Source: Tretioscincus oriximinensis
Taxonomy: Eukaryota > Chordata > Lepidosauria > Squamata > Gymnophthalmidae
DNA: 64,000 nucleotides
NCBI GenBank assembly: GCA_022410635.1
Contig: JAJVDF010000255.1
Location: 1,533,144-1,597,143 of the forward strand
Reading direction: 5' to 3'
Position 1 is the stretch's first letter. Each line of letters begins with the position of its first letter. Below are positions 53,918 to 64,000 of this stretch, piece by piece. The notes beneath the pieces are model-generated. The model saw only the letters and a program-made list of their open reading frames with translations. It made no database searches and was not told the origin of the DNA. A program made the translations under genes and the position numbers.

Positions 53918-54556
53918 AGCTTGAAAATGTACATTCCTTTTTTTGGTGGCAACCCTATTTTAACATAATTTTATCTAGTGTAACTTCATAATCCATAATT
54001 CATCATGAAGACTAATAACCTGTCATCCCTTAAAATATGTGATTCCTCTCATTTTCATTTTGCTCTGGAATGCATTACATTCCCTTTTTCTCAGTTTAGT
54101 GCATTCTCATGTATTTATGCTCAAGGCCACCCAGATAAAAATTTAAGACACAAAGAACGTGGAGTTCAAGACCCTTGAAAGAATGTGCATTCTTCTGATG
54201 TTCGTATCAATCTTTTAGACTTTCATATATTTCGAATCATCGTGTGCCTGAAGTAACCGCTGCAGGTTTCTTTTATGTTTTGTATTACTGAAACATTGAA
54301 TTATCTTTGCTTTAAGATGAGAAAATGATACAGGAGAAATGGGGGAAAACTACTCATACGAGAGTTATTGAGAGTTCTCCTTTTGTACTACAACTTCCAT
54401 GATTCTTAACCATAAATGCAATATGATTTACCTCTTCTTGGGTTTACTTTATTCTGATCCTGACCATAGAGTCATTACACTAATGGCAATATGGTGGCTG
54501 ATGGATAGTTCTAAAAAAGACTTTGACCAATATCACATAACCATTTTAACCAAAGG
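53918..54556. other. Unassigned intergenic sequence
   Basis: Nothing recognised. Confidence 0.4.
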
Positions 54557-54870
54557 AATAATAGAAACACGGATTTGGAAGGGACCTCTAGGATCATGGG
54601 GTCCAACCCTATGCTCAATGCAGGAATTACTAAAACTATCCCAGTTTGAAACTTTCCAACAAGGAAGGAATCACCACTTCCTGTGGCAACCTACTCTACC
54701 GGTTCATCAGCCTTCCTGTCAGAAAGATTTCCCTGATATATAATCTATATCAACTTCCTTGCAATTTGATCCCATTGTTTGTAGTCCTTCCTTATGCTTA
54801 TGAGAATAAAGCTGATCGCTCGGTTCCGTGACAAGCCTTCAGATATTTGCAGACAGCTATCGGGTCTTGA
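54557..54870 (-). mobile_element. CR1 LINE 3' end (AGAATC-tail type), diverged
   Basis: GGATTTGGAAGGGACCTCTA at the tail, then GTCCAACCCTATGCTCAATG, CCTTGCAATTTGATCCCATT and GCAGACAGCTATCGGGTCT. Same subfamily type as 26694-27052. Confidence 0.88.
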
Positions 54871-54920
54871 CAATCAGCTATCAGTCAGATGTTGACAAAA
54901 ATAGAATATATTGTAAAGGT

Positions 54921-54922
54921 GT

Positions 54923-54966
<44 letters not shown>

Positions 54967-55274
54967 AGGAGAAGAAGCAGGAGGTTCTTATACCCCGCTT
55001 TTCTCACCTTTCAAAGGGACTCAAAGCGGCTTATAAGGGTATTTTTTCCCAAAGGCAAAATATTCTATCTTCCCCACCAGGCTGTGGTGGCTTCCATGTA
55101 TCTACGTGCAATTAGTTGTAATTTCTTGCAATTCTCACTTTCGAATAGCTGGGTTGGCTAGAGTTACATGCTAAGTAGAAGGTGCTCACTCCTCCCCATG
55201 TCCAATACAGGGCTTCGAAACCCAATCTCCCAGATGAGAGACGGATTCCTTAGTGACTGAGCTATCCATGCCTG
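54921..55274 (-). repeat. tRNA-derived SINE (family 1) with (GGA)n tail
   Basis: Purine tail at 54921-54985, 3' motif TCACCTTTCAAAGGGACTCA, B-box complement CAGGGCTTCGAAACCC, and the A-box end near CTTAGTGACTGAGC. Confidence 0.88.
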
Positions 55275-55544
55275 ATTTACCAATAAACAGGATTATCACA
55301 AGTGTTGTATGGCTGCAGCCTCACTCTGAAGGTGGAATAAAGCTGGTATGGATGGGTTAGCAATTCTCTTGGAACACCTGGTCCAAATTCTTTCTTGAAT
55401 GTCCCTTTTGTGAAACTTGAATGCTATTTATTTTTGCTGTGTTTTATATTACGATGCTGATGAATTTTGAAGTTTTTGATTTATATTTTGTTTATAATTT
55501 AATATTATTGTTCATTCTTATTGTTATGTTATACTGCAAGCCAC

Positions 55545-55652
55545 CTCAAATAGAGGCTGGACAGTCATCTGTCTGGGGTGGTTTAATGAATCCTGCATTG
55601 AGCTGATGGCCCTGGAGGTCCCTTCCAACTCTATCATTCTATGATTCTAACG
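55545..55652 (+). repeat. CR1 3' tail
   Basis: GGCTGGACAGTCATCTGTCT, GGTCCCTTCCAACTCTATC, ATTCTATGATTCTA end it. This is the classical CR1 terminus in + orientation. The stretch before it (55420-55540) is AT-rich and unassigned. Confidence 0.9.
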
Positions 55653-55714
55653 CTTTAAAAAATGTTGGGCAAACAAAAAAGTATGCAATGCTCATGCCAC
55701 CTACAATGCTCTAT

Positions 55715-55818
55715 GAAAGCTCCTGCCACCTGCCTTTCTCCTGTTAGTCTCCAAGTGCTCCAAGCCCCCTTCCTGGACTTTCTACTAAGACTAACACACG
55801 GCTATTTCTCTGAGATGA
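55715..55818 (+). repeat. Penelope-like terminal repeat fragment
   Basis: GAAAGCTCCTGCCACCTGCC, TTTCTCCTGTTAGTCTCCAA and GACTAACACACGGCTATTTC follow the order of the right arm at 47749-47815 and then the reverse unit. Confidence 0.65.
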
Positions 55819-56224
55819 GTACAAAATACTGATGAAGGGCAATGCTTGGAAACAGACATAAGGTGAAAAAGAGAAATTTTGGTTCGAATTGCCCATGGTC
55901 TTATTCTTCCCAGAAAGGGATCTAAGGAGCCTTCTGCTGTCTGCATGTTATTCCAGGAATCCAGGGCAAACTTAGTTGCTTTGGAATGCTAAATAGCCCA
56001 GAATGAATTACCTTTTAATCACCCAACTTGAAACACGTTTTATAATTAGTTTATTAGACAAATTTATAGTGGCAGAAAAGCCCAAGCAATTAAGCCTTAT
56101 CTGCTTTTGCAACACAAGCTGCTACCCACCACTTAATCAGAAGGGGATAGTGTATTAGCCCTCCTTCTAAGCACCCGCAGCTGCAGATAGGCAAATGACA
56201 AAGTTTAGCTTAGAACAATATTGA
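55819..56224. other. Unassigned sequence; candidate conserved non-coding element about 55960-56200
   Basis: It has AATGAATTACCTTTTAATCA, TTTATAATTAGTTTATTAGA and CAATTAAGCCTTATCTGC, i.e. many homeodomain-type TAATTA cores and a GATA-like site in non-repetitive sequence. No exon. The regulatory role is a guess based on motif content. Confidence 0.3.
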
Positions 56225-56281
56225 AGGGAAGGAAGGAAAGAAGGATAGAAGGAAGGAAGGAAGGAAGGAAGGAAGGAAGGC
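56225..56281 (+). repeat. (GGAA)n microsatellite
   Basis: Runs of GGAA units, interrupted on the left and perfect at the right. Confidence 0.95.
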
Positions 56282-56319
56282 TCTTTCCAGACTGGCCCTT
56301 ATTCTTGCTTGCATCTCAA

Positions 56320-56750
56320 CCTAGCATTCATACAGCAGTGTAGGTTATGGAAGGTCTCATTCTGTAACTGTCATTACCTACAGCGACATGCAAATGGTAA
56401 ACCCTTATTCTGAGATACAAGCACGAATAAGGCTCAGTGTGGAAACAGCCAAAGAAAGAAGAAGGAATGACTTGTGAATAGATGATTAAATATGTTGCTT
56501 GAAATCAACTTCAGAACTGGCTGGTATATTAGACTAGCAAGGGAACTAGAAGCCTCCCTTCCACACACTGGTGCATTTTAAGCTTCTTTCTGCATTTGCC
56601 CATATGATACTTACAGTTCCTGGGAACTCCCCACCACACCCACGGTAAGGGGGATTTACTCCTGTACCCCTGCACGATAGCTCAGATCTTGCGCGAGGGT
56701 ACATTATCTCGCAGACTGCAAGAGATTCTTGGGCAGTCCCCAACTTTGAG
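56320..56750 (-). repeat. Unnamed interspersed repeats (CACATGC family and relative of 31700)
   Basis: 56320-56440 shares GAGATACAAGCACGAATAAG with 36720-36755. 56625-56750, on the minus strand, matches 31700-31825 over three blocks around GTGCAGGGGTACAGGAG. Families unnamed. Confidence 0.5.
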
Positions 56751-57011
56751 TAGAGGGCCCTCACTCTTCTCTACGGCTGACATATGGCCTTAACCACTAC
56801 TCCACCATGCCTCATACTGCTTAAAACAATTCTACAACCATCCTGTGCCAGTTGTGAATGCAATGTGGCAGGCCTTCCAGCCCTGTAGTATGCTCACTGT
56901 TTCCTCCCCCAATTGGTAGACCCCTGCAAAGGGCTCCAGATATCTGGGAAGATTTAAAGTGGACCATGGTGAGGGAAAAGCTTTTGCATGATCCACCTGG
57001 GTTTTTTGGCT

Positions 57012-57597
57012 AACAGTATTTTTAACTTGTTAATATATTAGAAGGAAATATTCCAAGAATAAAGGAGGTTCTTATATGTAATATGAAGACACGAGGGATT
57101 TCGAAAGAGAACACATATATATTGAAACAGGGAATAAGAGCAGCCCATATTTTAATTGCAAAAGGATGGAAGGAAAAGGAGAAATGGACGAAAGAAGGAT
57201 GGTATGATTACATGTCGGAAATTATACTCTTTGATTACTTAAGGGAAAGAAGGTTAAAAAGATTAGGTATTACAATTAACCNAAGATGGGAAGTAAAGTG
57301 GAGAACCTTCATTTCCTATGTTATATTTTATAAAATGGATTCACCAACTGCACACACTATATATTTGATCTTAGATTTGAAAAGACTGACTTAAATAACC
57401 CGTGGATAGCCCTGAGCCATAGGGGGGTGGGGTGGGAGGGCACCTAGGGTGATGGTGGTGGGTTAAATGTTTAAAATGTAAGACTAAATGACAGCACTGT
57501 ATTGAAGATATTTATCATATGTAAAATGCACTTAATGTCAATGTCATACAATCAATTAAAATTATTAAAAAAACAAAACAAAAAACAGTATTTTTAA
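57012..57597 (+). mobile_element. L1 LINE 3' end with 14-bp TSD
   Basis: The direct repeat AACAGTATTTTTAA lies at 57012-57025 and 57584-57597. The insert 57026-57583 has ORF2 C-terminal codons (57083-57394, AAHILIAKGWKEKEKW and FDYLRERRLKRLGI). A 3' UTR follows with the G-rich tract AGGGGGGTGGGGTGGGAGGG at 57420-57439, then an A-rich tail with AAAACAAAAC. One ambiguous base at 57282. It is 5'-truncated and non-functional. Confidence 0.92.
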
Positions 57598-58812
57598 TTT
57601 TTTTTTGAAAAAGCCTTTGAGATTCCTGTCTCCTCAGAATACACCTCAGAATTCAAGGCAGCATCTGCATGCTAGCGTGGACTATGGGGCCTGCCATAGT
57701 TTACACTGGCATGTGAATGGCCAAGTTCTGTCCTGAGATACATCTTAGAATGAGATTGAGGGGGGACAAGGCCTTGGTGTCAACTGTTTTTAAATACAAA
57801 TTTCCTGAAAACATCCGTTTTCAGAAGTTGCCTGGCATATAAGTAGTTTCTATAGGGTAAAGATGCTCTCGTCCAAAACATGGGGCTTAGCCTTGCAGCT
57901 GTGAACGCTTCTCATGGGAACCATTAGGTAGGGACACGATTTCTTCTCTGCCTCCCTTTTTGTCCTTCTTAATCAAACATCTTGTCTTTAATAATAACTG
58001 CAAATGCTAGGCAATTGCATCATTTTGATTTGCACATGTGATAAATATAACTAACTGTTTCCTTGTAAATGCTTTGTACTAGCAGATGTCTTTCTGGGCT
58101 GCATATCTTTTGGGATGTTCCTGTGAGGAACAGAACCGTTTGAGTAACATTCTGTACCCCCCACGCCACCCCCTTTCTGGTTTACACAGTGAAGCAATTT
58201 TTTTTCTCCTGAATTGTAGAAACATGAAAAATCTGTTTAGGACAATGGATCTGGATTAAAATAGGTTGTTTAAGGGCTGCTGGCACATGGGGTGTTCGGA
58301 TCGTGATTATACCTTTACACTTTGATGTCCAGGTGGCAACAGAGCTTCCATTTTCTGCTCGGGAAAAAGCTCCATTGCCCTGGAATATTTGCTTGCTGAT
58401 CCTTTTAGCAATCAGCACAAAATGTCTGCTCTCTCCCACTGAGTGTGCAAAGTCCCCAGCTAACAAGCCATGCTGTATCAACTTCCTGGTCCTTCCTGCC
58501 TTCATTTTCCTGCAGGTTTCTTAAGGATTACCAGGTAGATGAAGACGAGTGATATTCTGCAATAATTTCCACATTGAAGGTTTCACTCTCCATTTAAAGG
58601 GAGCCTATGTCTCCATTCCTCTTCTCTTCTTACAGCACAAAACACACCTTTCCAAACCTCCCAGATTTAGCGTTAACAGGTAAAACCGGGACAACAGCCC
58701 TGCATCTTTAATGAGTGTTTAAAAAACAAACAAAAGCAAAAGCAATCAGCACCTGCTGAAATTACTTATTTTTAAGACCAATTAAAGTATGCAGTACTGC
58801 TGTCTTGCTTTT
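57598..58812. other. Mostly unassigned; CACATGC-family hairpin at 57640-57770
   Basis: GCATGCTAGCGTGGACTATG and CCATAGTTTACACTGGCATG (about 57668-57711) form a hairpin related to 39175-39217. The remainder has no recognised exon or repeat. Confidence 0.45.
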
Positions 58813-58814
58813 AT

Positions 58815-58845
58815 CTCATTTCAGAGAAATAGCTGTGTAGTCTGG
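58815..58845 (-). repeat. Penelope-like terminal repeat scrap
   Basis: ATTTCAGAGAAATAGCTGTG is the outer end shared with 42499-42516 and 47354-47371. Confidence 0.5.
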
Positions 58846-58910
58846 GGCCAAATTATCCAGCAAGAGGCCCTGCTGTATGAAGTAAGGGGCCTCAGGGCAC
58901 ATGATGTGTC

Positions 58911-59375
58911 CTCTGATCAAAGCGTATAAAATCATGCATGGGATGGATAAGATGAATAGAGAAAAATATTTTCTCTATCACACAACACTAGGACCAGGGG
59001 TTTTTCCTTGAAACTGATGGACAGAAGAGTGAGGACAGACAAAGGAAAGTATTTTTTTAATCCAGGGGATCATTGGAATATACTTCCAGAAGAGTTAATG
59101 GCAGCTAGCAGCCTGGATAGCTTTAAGACGGGATTAGACAAGCTCATGGACAAAAAGAAGTAAATAGCTACTAGAATGGATCTTTTGAAATTGCATTCGG
59201 GATGGAGCAACAGACAGTATCCCTGAAGCACCATTTGCAGGACGTTGAGAACAGGTGAAGATTTTGACTTCTTCTGTTTCAGTCTGCCCAGCAGCAATTG
59301 GTGGGCCACTGCGTGAGACAGAATGCTGGACTAAATTGGCTCTGGCCCCATTCAGTAGGGCTCCTCTTATGTTCC
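58911..59375 (+). mobile_element. CR1 LINE 3' end
   Basis: ORF2 end (GCATGGGATGGATAAGATGA, GGATAGCTTTAAGACGGGAT), then 3' UTR (GGTGGGCCACTGCGTGAGAC) ending CTCCTCTTATGTTCC. Confidence 0.92.
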
Positions 59376-59728
59376 CTGAGGGGGGAGAGGGCACCAAATA
59401 GGTGTGAAGGGGCGCACATTTGGGGCTCGCACCTAGCAACGTGATGCTGAGCTTGGCTCAGCTGTTTTCCAGTAAATCCCTACTTTGAGATTTTCCACTC
59501 GTTAAGGGCATCAATTTCTACTAGGGTTGGGGCTATAACATCCCACTCAAGCAAGGTGCTGGCTTTGTTACTTTCACTTTATGCTAGAGACCTTATGTAT
59601 ATGCTGAGTACTGATTTGTACCTTATGTTACTTGTATTGTTATGCTTTGAATTACTAAACTATTTCTTTAGTTGCATGGGGACTTTTCTTTTGCATTTTG
59701 GCTTTACGCAGCTGGGTAGCTGCTGTTC
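59376..59728. other. Unassigned intergenic sequence
   Basis: Nothing recognised. Confidence 0.4.
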
Positions 59729-60213
59729 CCTGTAGGTAAGGTTGCCATACGTCCTGGGAAGGCGTTACAATCCCGGCTTTGGGCACTAAAATATAGTCCC
59801 CTCTGGGTTTTAAGAGAAAATCCCGGATTTTTACATTCCCCGATGCTGCATCAGGGAATGTAAAAATCCAGGATTTTAAAGGCAAAGGAGACGTCAGAGC
59901 TGACGGCTGCAGCCTGAGCAACGCTTTCCAAGGTCCTGGAAGGAACCTCGGAGCGTGCCGTAGCTGATCCTCTGCTGGAGGAGGGGTTTTGCACCTGCTG
60001 TCAGGCAAAGCGCGCCAACTCACCTCCAGCTGAGGCAAAACGCCTGGGGGTTTGATAGGAGAACAGAGCTTTTGTGCAGCTCTGTCCTGCCCGTCTCACC
60101 ACAACCGTCCGTGTGCATGTGTGTGCATGTGTGTGTATGAATGTGCACGTGTGTACGCATGTGTGCGCACCCCCACCCACCCCATTCCGGTTTCGGGCAA
60201 CCCTACCTGTGGG
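59729..60213. mobile_element. hAT-like non-autonomous transposon with 8-bp TSD
   Basis: The element 59737-60205 starts TAAGGTTGCC and ends GGCAACCCTA. Its TSD is CCTGTAGG (59729-59736) and CCTGTGGG (60206-60213), 7 of 8 matching. It contains a perfect-looking hairpin at 59825-59869 and a (TG)n stretch at 60110-60165. GC-rich relative to the surroundings, no transposase. Confidence 0.8.
60110..60168 (+). repeat. (TG)n/(TGTGCA)n microsatellite
   Basis: Interrupted GTGTGCATGTGTGTG units inside the hAT-like element. Such alternating purine-pyrimidine tracts can form Z-DNA. Confidence 0.9.
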
Positions 60214-61269
60214 GATGACTTGTCCAAGTGGGACCGGTGAGGGTATAAAATCAAACTGAGAAACTTGTATCGGACGGGAAACGACTTCCTTGCTTGGCCC
60301 AGCCCTTCTTTGATCACATGACTTCCAGCCACGCCCATCACTAAGATGGCATCCTGAAATCAGAACAGTAAATGACATCATTGGTGGGCAGGGCGCTGAG
60401 AGCCATGTGACTGAAAAGAAGTGGGACTGGAAGGTCACCCGCAGTCATGTGACCAAAAAGAGGTGGGCCATAAACCAAAGAGGCAGGGGCGGGGCAGAGT
60501 GGGGGAGAAACTGGTAATATTGAATTCCACCGTCCTACCGAAGCCAAAAATGGGCAAAAACCTTGTACATGTGTGAGATTCTCATACGTTCTCCCATCAC
60601 TGGACTTCTTCAAACAGCTAAGGGCAAATCCACTTTTAGGTTGTGCCGGGGCAAATAAAGGGACTGTGACTCTGGAGATTAGCACATGCTGTGCCCAGGC
60701 CTGAGCATGCTGTATAAATAATGTACGTTAGAAAATACCTTTTCATTACACCTGCAATTTGAAGCTGCCAACAATCCATCCTGAAAGCAAACGGGGAGAA
60801 GAAGCAGGGATATTTAAAATGTGCAGCTTGGGTGCCGCTGTGAGGAAGGGATCTCATGCTTTCTGGCCTGCATTGTTTATTGCAGTTCCCCTCTGTGACC
60901 CCATACAAATGGATATGGTGCATTTCATAGCACAGCATTAAAAATTGAATTAGCAATGAGAAAGTCTTTGCCACATCAGGGTAATTACACTAATATATAT
61001 ACGTCCATTTCCATGAGATATAGCTGCCCCTTTTAGACAGCTGTCATTAGTGGGACAGTTTGAATTTAGTATTTCTACAATACCCATTAATGTTACTGTC
61101 CCTGGATGACTGAAAGTAGCAGGCTGATATATATCAGCATAAGTGTCAGTAATACGTATTCTGACATGACCGGATCAAAGGGGTGTGTGTGTCCTATTAA
61201 AAATAAAGGTTTTATGGATTTATTCCTGACATTAATATCAGTTTGTTTCCTTGTTCAGACCAAAGCAGC
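60214..61269. other. Unassigned sequence; candidate conserved non-coding element about 60700-61100
   Basis: 60720-61100 looks unique, with TTAAAAATTGAATTAGCAAT and GGGTAATTACACTAATAT. No repeats and no credible exon. 60214-60660 is moderately GC-rich and unassigned. Confidence 0.3.
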
Positions 61270-61465
61270 TTAGGCTGTATCCAGACAGCCTCAATAAATA
61301 CTTGCAAGTTAAATTTGTGCATTTCTGAGGGAGGGACTTCCAAACAACCAGCAAACAAAATGGCTGTCAGGAGAGTCTGAAAGAACATCAAAATCCAAAT
61401 GTATGAATGGGGTGAATTAAATCCAGAAAACCAATTAGCAGGATTATCAGTAAATGCTGGAATAA
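61270..61465 (+). repeat. Unnamed interspersed repeat, copy 2
   Basis: Collinear with 21940-22225: ACCAGCAAACAAAATGGCTG, GGAGAGT, then GGATTATCAGTAAATGCTGG. Begins near GGCTGTATCCAGACAG. Confidence 0.6.
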
Positions 61466-61892
61466 ATAAGTCCTGTAAGGCTGTGTGCACATGACGACTT
61501 AAAAACTGCTATAAAGCTATATTCCGGAATACAGCAATCGTGTGTCTGCGCGCACCAAACATGTATATTCCGTGACCAGGGCCCCAGTTCCATAATATCG
61601 CTCACTGACCTCGGGGCAGTGCAGTCCGAGAATTTTTGCAACAGCCACTAGAAACTACTGCTGCGTTCTTGCTTGTTTTAACCTCTTGCGCCTAATTTGT
61701 GCACACGCATACGCTTGGGAGAGGACGGGGGTTGGCTGCGAGAGGATGGAAATTCTCCGGAACGATGCCTGAATTTCCCAGCTATAGTTTATTCTGGGGA
61801 AAATGGTGTTTATTGCGTGCCGATTGCTGAAAAACGCTTAACCCGTGTGCAGGACTCGTCCTCATCTCGCTCCGATCGAGGTAGAAATACGC
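61466..61892. other. Unassigned intergenic sequence
   Basis: CTGTAAGGCTGTGTGCACATG at about 61472 could be the end of another DNA element. Slightly CpG-richer than average, but with no exon. Confidence 0.35.
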
Positions 61893-62206
61893 TATAAGAA
61901 CATAAGAAGAGCCATACTGGATCAGGCCACAGCCCATCAAGTCCAGCATTCTGTGTCATATAGAGGCCCACCAGACGCACCTGGGCAGTCCGAACAGAGG
62001 AAAGCAAAATATGTCCCTGTTCATGACTCCCTGCAAATGGTATTTCAAGAGTCCTGCCCGTTGCTCCATCCGGGAGGAGACATCCAGACAACCATCCTAG
62101 TATCCATTTATACCCTTAGTGTCCATAAACCTGTCTAGTCCTGTCTTGAAACTATCCAAGCTGTTAGCTACCACCACCTCTTCAGGAAGTAAATTCCACA
62201 GGCCGA
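61893..62206 (-). mobile_element. CR1 3' end, young subfamily
   Basis: ATAAGAACATAAGAAGAGCC at the tail. The body closely follows 8368-8680 and stops at CCACAGGCCGATA, inside ORF2. Confidence 0.92.
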
Positions 62207-62339
62207 TACAGCAGCCGCTGTATCTCCATTCAGGACCACAACTAGGTTCTGGGTCAGCCGGAGGAAACAAATGTGGATGACATTATTCATTCCCATGAAT
62301 TCTAGTGCCTCACAAGTATTATGTCAAGCTACCAAGCTG

Positions 62340-62415
62340 TTTCTATCATTGTTTCACAAACACCTTGTGAAGTAAGTGAGGCAGAGAGAGCTCTGAAGAA
62401 CTGTGTCTAGCTCAG
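62340..62415 (-). repeat. SINE family 2 fragment
   Basis: CACCTTGTGAAGTAAGTGAG and GAGAGAGCTCTGAAGAACTG are the complement of the CORE-like middle of the family. Confidence 0.6.
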
Positions 62416-62530
62416 TCCATTTTCCTCTATGATAATTTTGATCTGGAATAATATTTACATGGAACTAATGCTAAACTATCGAATGATGTTTTGGGATATA
62501 TCTTGAAATAGGATTTGCCACCTGCATGCT

Positions 62531-62790
62531 AGAGGAGGAGGAGGAGGGGGAGAATCTAGCTTTTATACCCCACCCTTCTCACCTGAAGGGACTCAGAGTG
62601 GCTTACAATGTAATTTTTCACCTGAAGGCTTACATCTGTTCTACCTTCCCCACAATTTTGCAGTGATACCTATTACTCTACTTGCAAATGTCTTTGGTTT
62701 TGAACAGCTAGGTTGGCTGAAGCTAAGGCCAGTAGAGGGCACTCATCCCTCTCCATAGCCAACACATGGGCCTTGAACTCCAATGTCTCT
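62531..62790 (-). repeat. tRNA-derived SINE (family 1), diverged
   Basis: (GGA)n tail, TTATACCCCACCCTTCTCAC, GGGACTCAGAGTGGCTTACA, GAACAGCTAGGTTGGCTGAA, and a B-box complement near GGGCCTTGAACTCC. Confidence 0.75.
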
Positions 62791-62842
62791 GTTGAAACAC
62801 CAAAACTCTTAATTTCTTGCAGCACCATGTCGCTCTCACCGT

Positions 62843-63373
62843 ATAGTCTATGACAAGGCCCATTCAATCTACATTACCATGCACATGGCTGGTCTACATT
62901 TAATTAAAGGTATAGAACAGGGGCCTTCTCAATTTTACAAAAGAACTTAAGGCTTATTTATTTCAAGTTTTACTTCATTCTGGTTGATACTGCTATAAAT
63001 CCAATTCTTGTTTTCTCTTCTGCACCTAAGTGTTCATCTCATCTCATTCCTGCATTTTTTTCGTTCTTACTTTTTTTCCTTATATACATAATTTTACAGT
63101 AATTGTTCAAAGAGAGGGGAAGATCAAAGAAGAAAAAACTGGGGGATGAATGAATATTTATGACAATTATAGTTTATGGCTAGCAAAAACCCCTCCAAAT
63201 ACATAAGAAATACATAAAACAATATCAAGATAAGAAATATAACACTAAAAAGGCATAATGTATATAAAACTATATAGTATAAGGCAAGAAGGCTGCTTTA
63301 AGATAATACTAAAACCTTGCAGTTAAACCACACCAATAAGAATGTCTCCCTCAAGTTATTTAAGAAGACTATT
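62843..63373. other. Unassigned intergenic sequence
   Basis: AT-rich, nothing recognised. Confidence 0.4.
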
Positions 63374-64000
63374 TAAGAACATATGAAGAGCCATACTGAA
63401 TTGGGCCAGAGCCCATCTACTCCAGCATTCTGTGTCACACAGAGGCCCACCAGATGCACCAGGGCAGTTTGAACAGAAGAAGGCAAAATATGCACCTGTT
63501 CATGACTTCCTGCAAATGGTATTTCAGGAGTTCTGCCTGTTGCTCCATCCCAGAGGCATCATCCAGACATCCATCCTAGTACCCATTTATACCCTTGGTG
63601 TCCATAAACCTGTCATGTCCTGCCTTGAAGCTATCCAAGCTGTTAGCTACCACTACCTCTTCAGGAAGTAAATTCCACAGGCCGATGACTTTCTGGGTGA
63701 AAAAGTACTTTCCTTTGTCTGTTCTCACTTTTCTGTCCATCAGTTTCAAGGAGTGTCCTCTGGTCCTAGTGTTGTGTGATAGAGAAATCATTTTTTCTCT
63801 ATTCACCCTATCCATCCCATGCATGATTTTGTACACTTCAATCAGATCACTTTGTCTTTTGAGTATGAAGAGGCCCAGACGTTGCCTCCCTGATTTAGTA
63901 AGGGAGATGCTCCAGTCCCTTGATCATTATTGTTACCCTTTTCTGCACCTTCTCTAGTTCCACAATATCCCTCTTAAGATGTGGTGACCAGAAGTGAACA
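63374..64000 (-). mobile_element. CR1 LINE 3' portion, running off the window
   Basis: Tail at AAGAACATATGAAGAGCCAT, then 3' UTR, then ORF2 C-terminal codons. The minus frame 63576-63836 reads YKIMHGMDRVNREKM and FTQKVIGLWNLLPEEVVVA. It is still in CR1 at the window edge (GATGTGGTGACCAGAAGTGA). Confidence 0.93.

Noticed and set aside
60001..60438. 145-codon minus frame rich in cysteine and histidine
   Set aside because: It overlaps the (TG)n stretch and the end of a hAT-like element; no gene features.

Overview
The window looks like a repeat-rich gene desert from a vertebrate nuclear genome, most likely a squamate reptile. The reasons are the mix of CR1, L2 and L1 non-LTR retrotransposons, Penelope-like palindromes, hAT-type DNA transposons, tRNA-derived SINEs with (TTC)n or (GGA)n tails and solo LTRs in an AT-rich background. 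The squamate assignment is an inference; no species can be named. Bacterial concepts such as operons and ribosome binding sites do not apply. Two assembly gaps (34253-35079 and 45432-45816) and a few ambiguous bases are present.

Only one host gene segment is supported: the last coding exon (2500-2804, + strand) of an SLC36 proton-coupled amino-acid transporter, most like SLC36A4. About 2.5 kb of its last intron lies before it and a 3' UTR with candidate poly(A) signals follows. The remaining ~60 kb contains no convincing host coding exon. Nearly every longer open frame is a retrotransposon fragment or low-complexity sequence.

Layout. 1-4.2 kb: end of the transporter gene. 4.2-7.8 kb: mostly unassigned sequence. 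7.8-12.0 kb: a nested stack, in which a CR1 copy is split by an L1 (14-bp target-site duplication, TSD) and by an LTR (6-bp TSD), and the L1 is itself split by a very GC-rich hAT-like element (8-bp TSD). 13.2-16.6 kb: a small hAT element, a SINE, and a DNA transposon split by a non-LTR element that is in turn split by L2. 17.8-20.1 kb: a 5'-truncated L2 with an uninterrupted 714-codon reverse-transcriptase frame. 21-27 kb: a Penelope-like remnant, CR1 split by L2, and an L1 split by a second GC-rich element. 28-37 kb: SINEs, a hAT element, a third GC-rich element that contains the assembly gap, and a second LTR of the same family. 37-45 kb: SINEs, an L1 piece, a perfect-looking palindrome with TSD, CR1 tails. 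45-48 kb: SINE with gap, CR1s, a Penelope-like piece split by a young L2 tail, and a ~465-bp palindrome inside CR1. 48-64 kb: mostly unassigned sequence with scattered CR1, SINE, L1 and hAT insertions, ending inside a CR1.

The most interesting item is the GC-rich hAT-like family (three copies at 9515, 25458 and 34187). Each copy has CAG[G/T]GCTTTTTTT-type ends and an 8-bp TSD (two perfect, one 7/8). The cores are G/C-saturated, with repeated CACCTTTTATTTAGG motifs in both orientations and, in the first copy, 195-bp tandem units that each hold a long hairpin. I do not recognise this family. Second are the Penelope-like palindromes, which carry a hammerhead-ribozyme-like motif at their centres.
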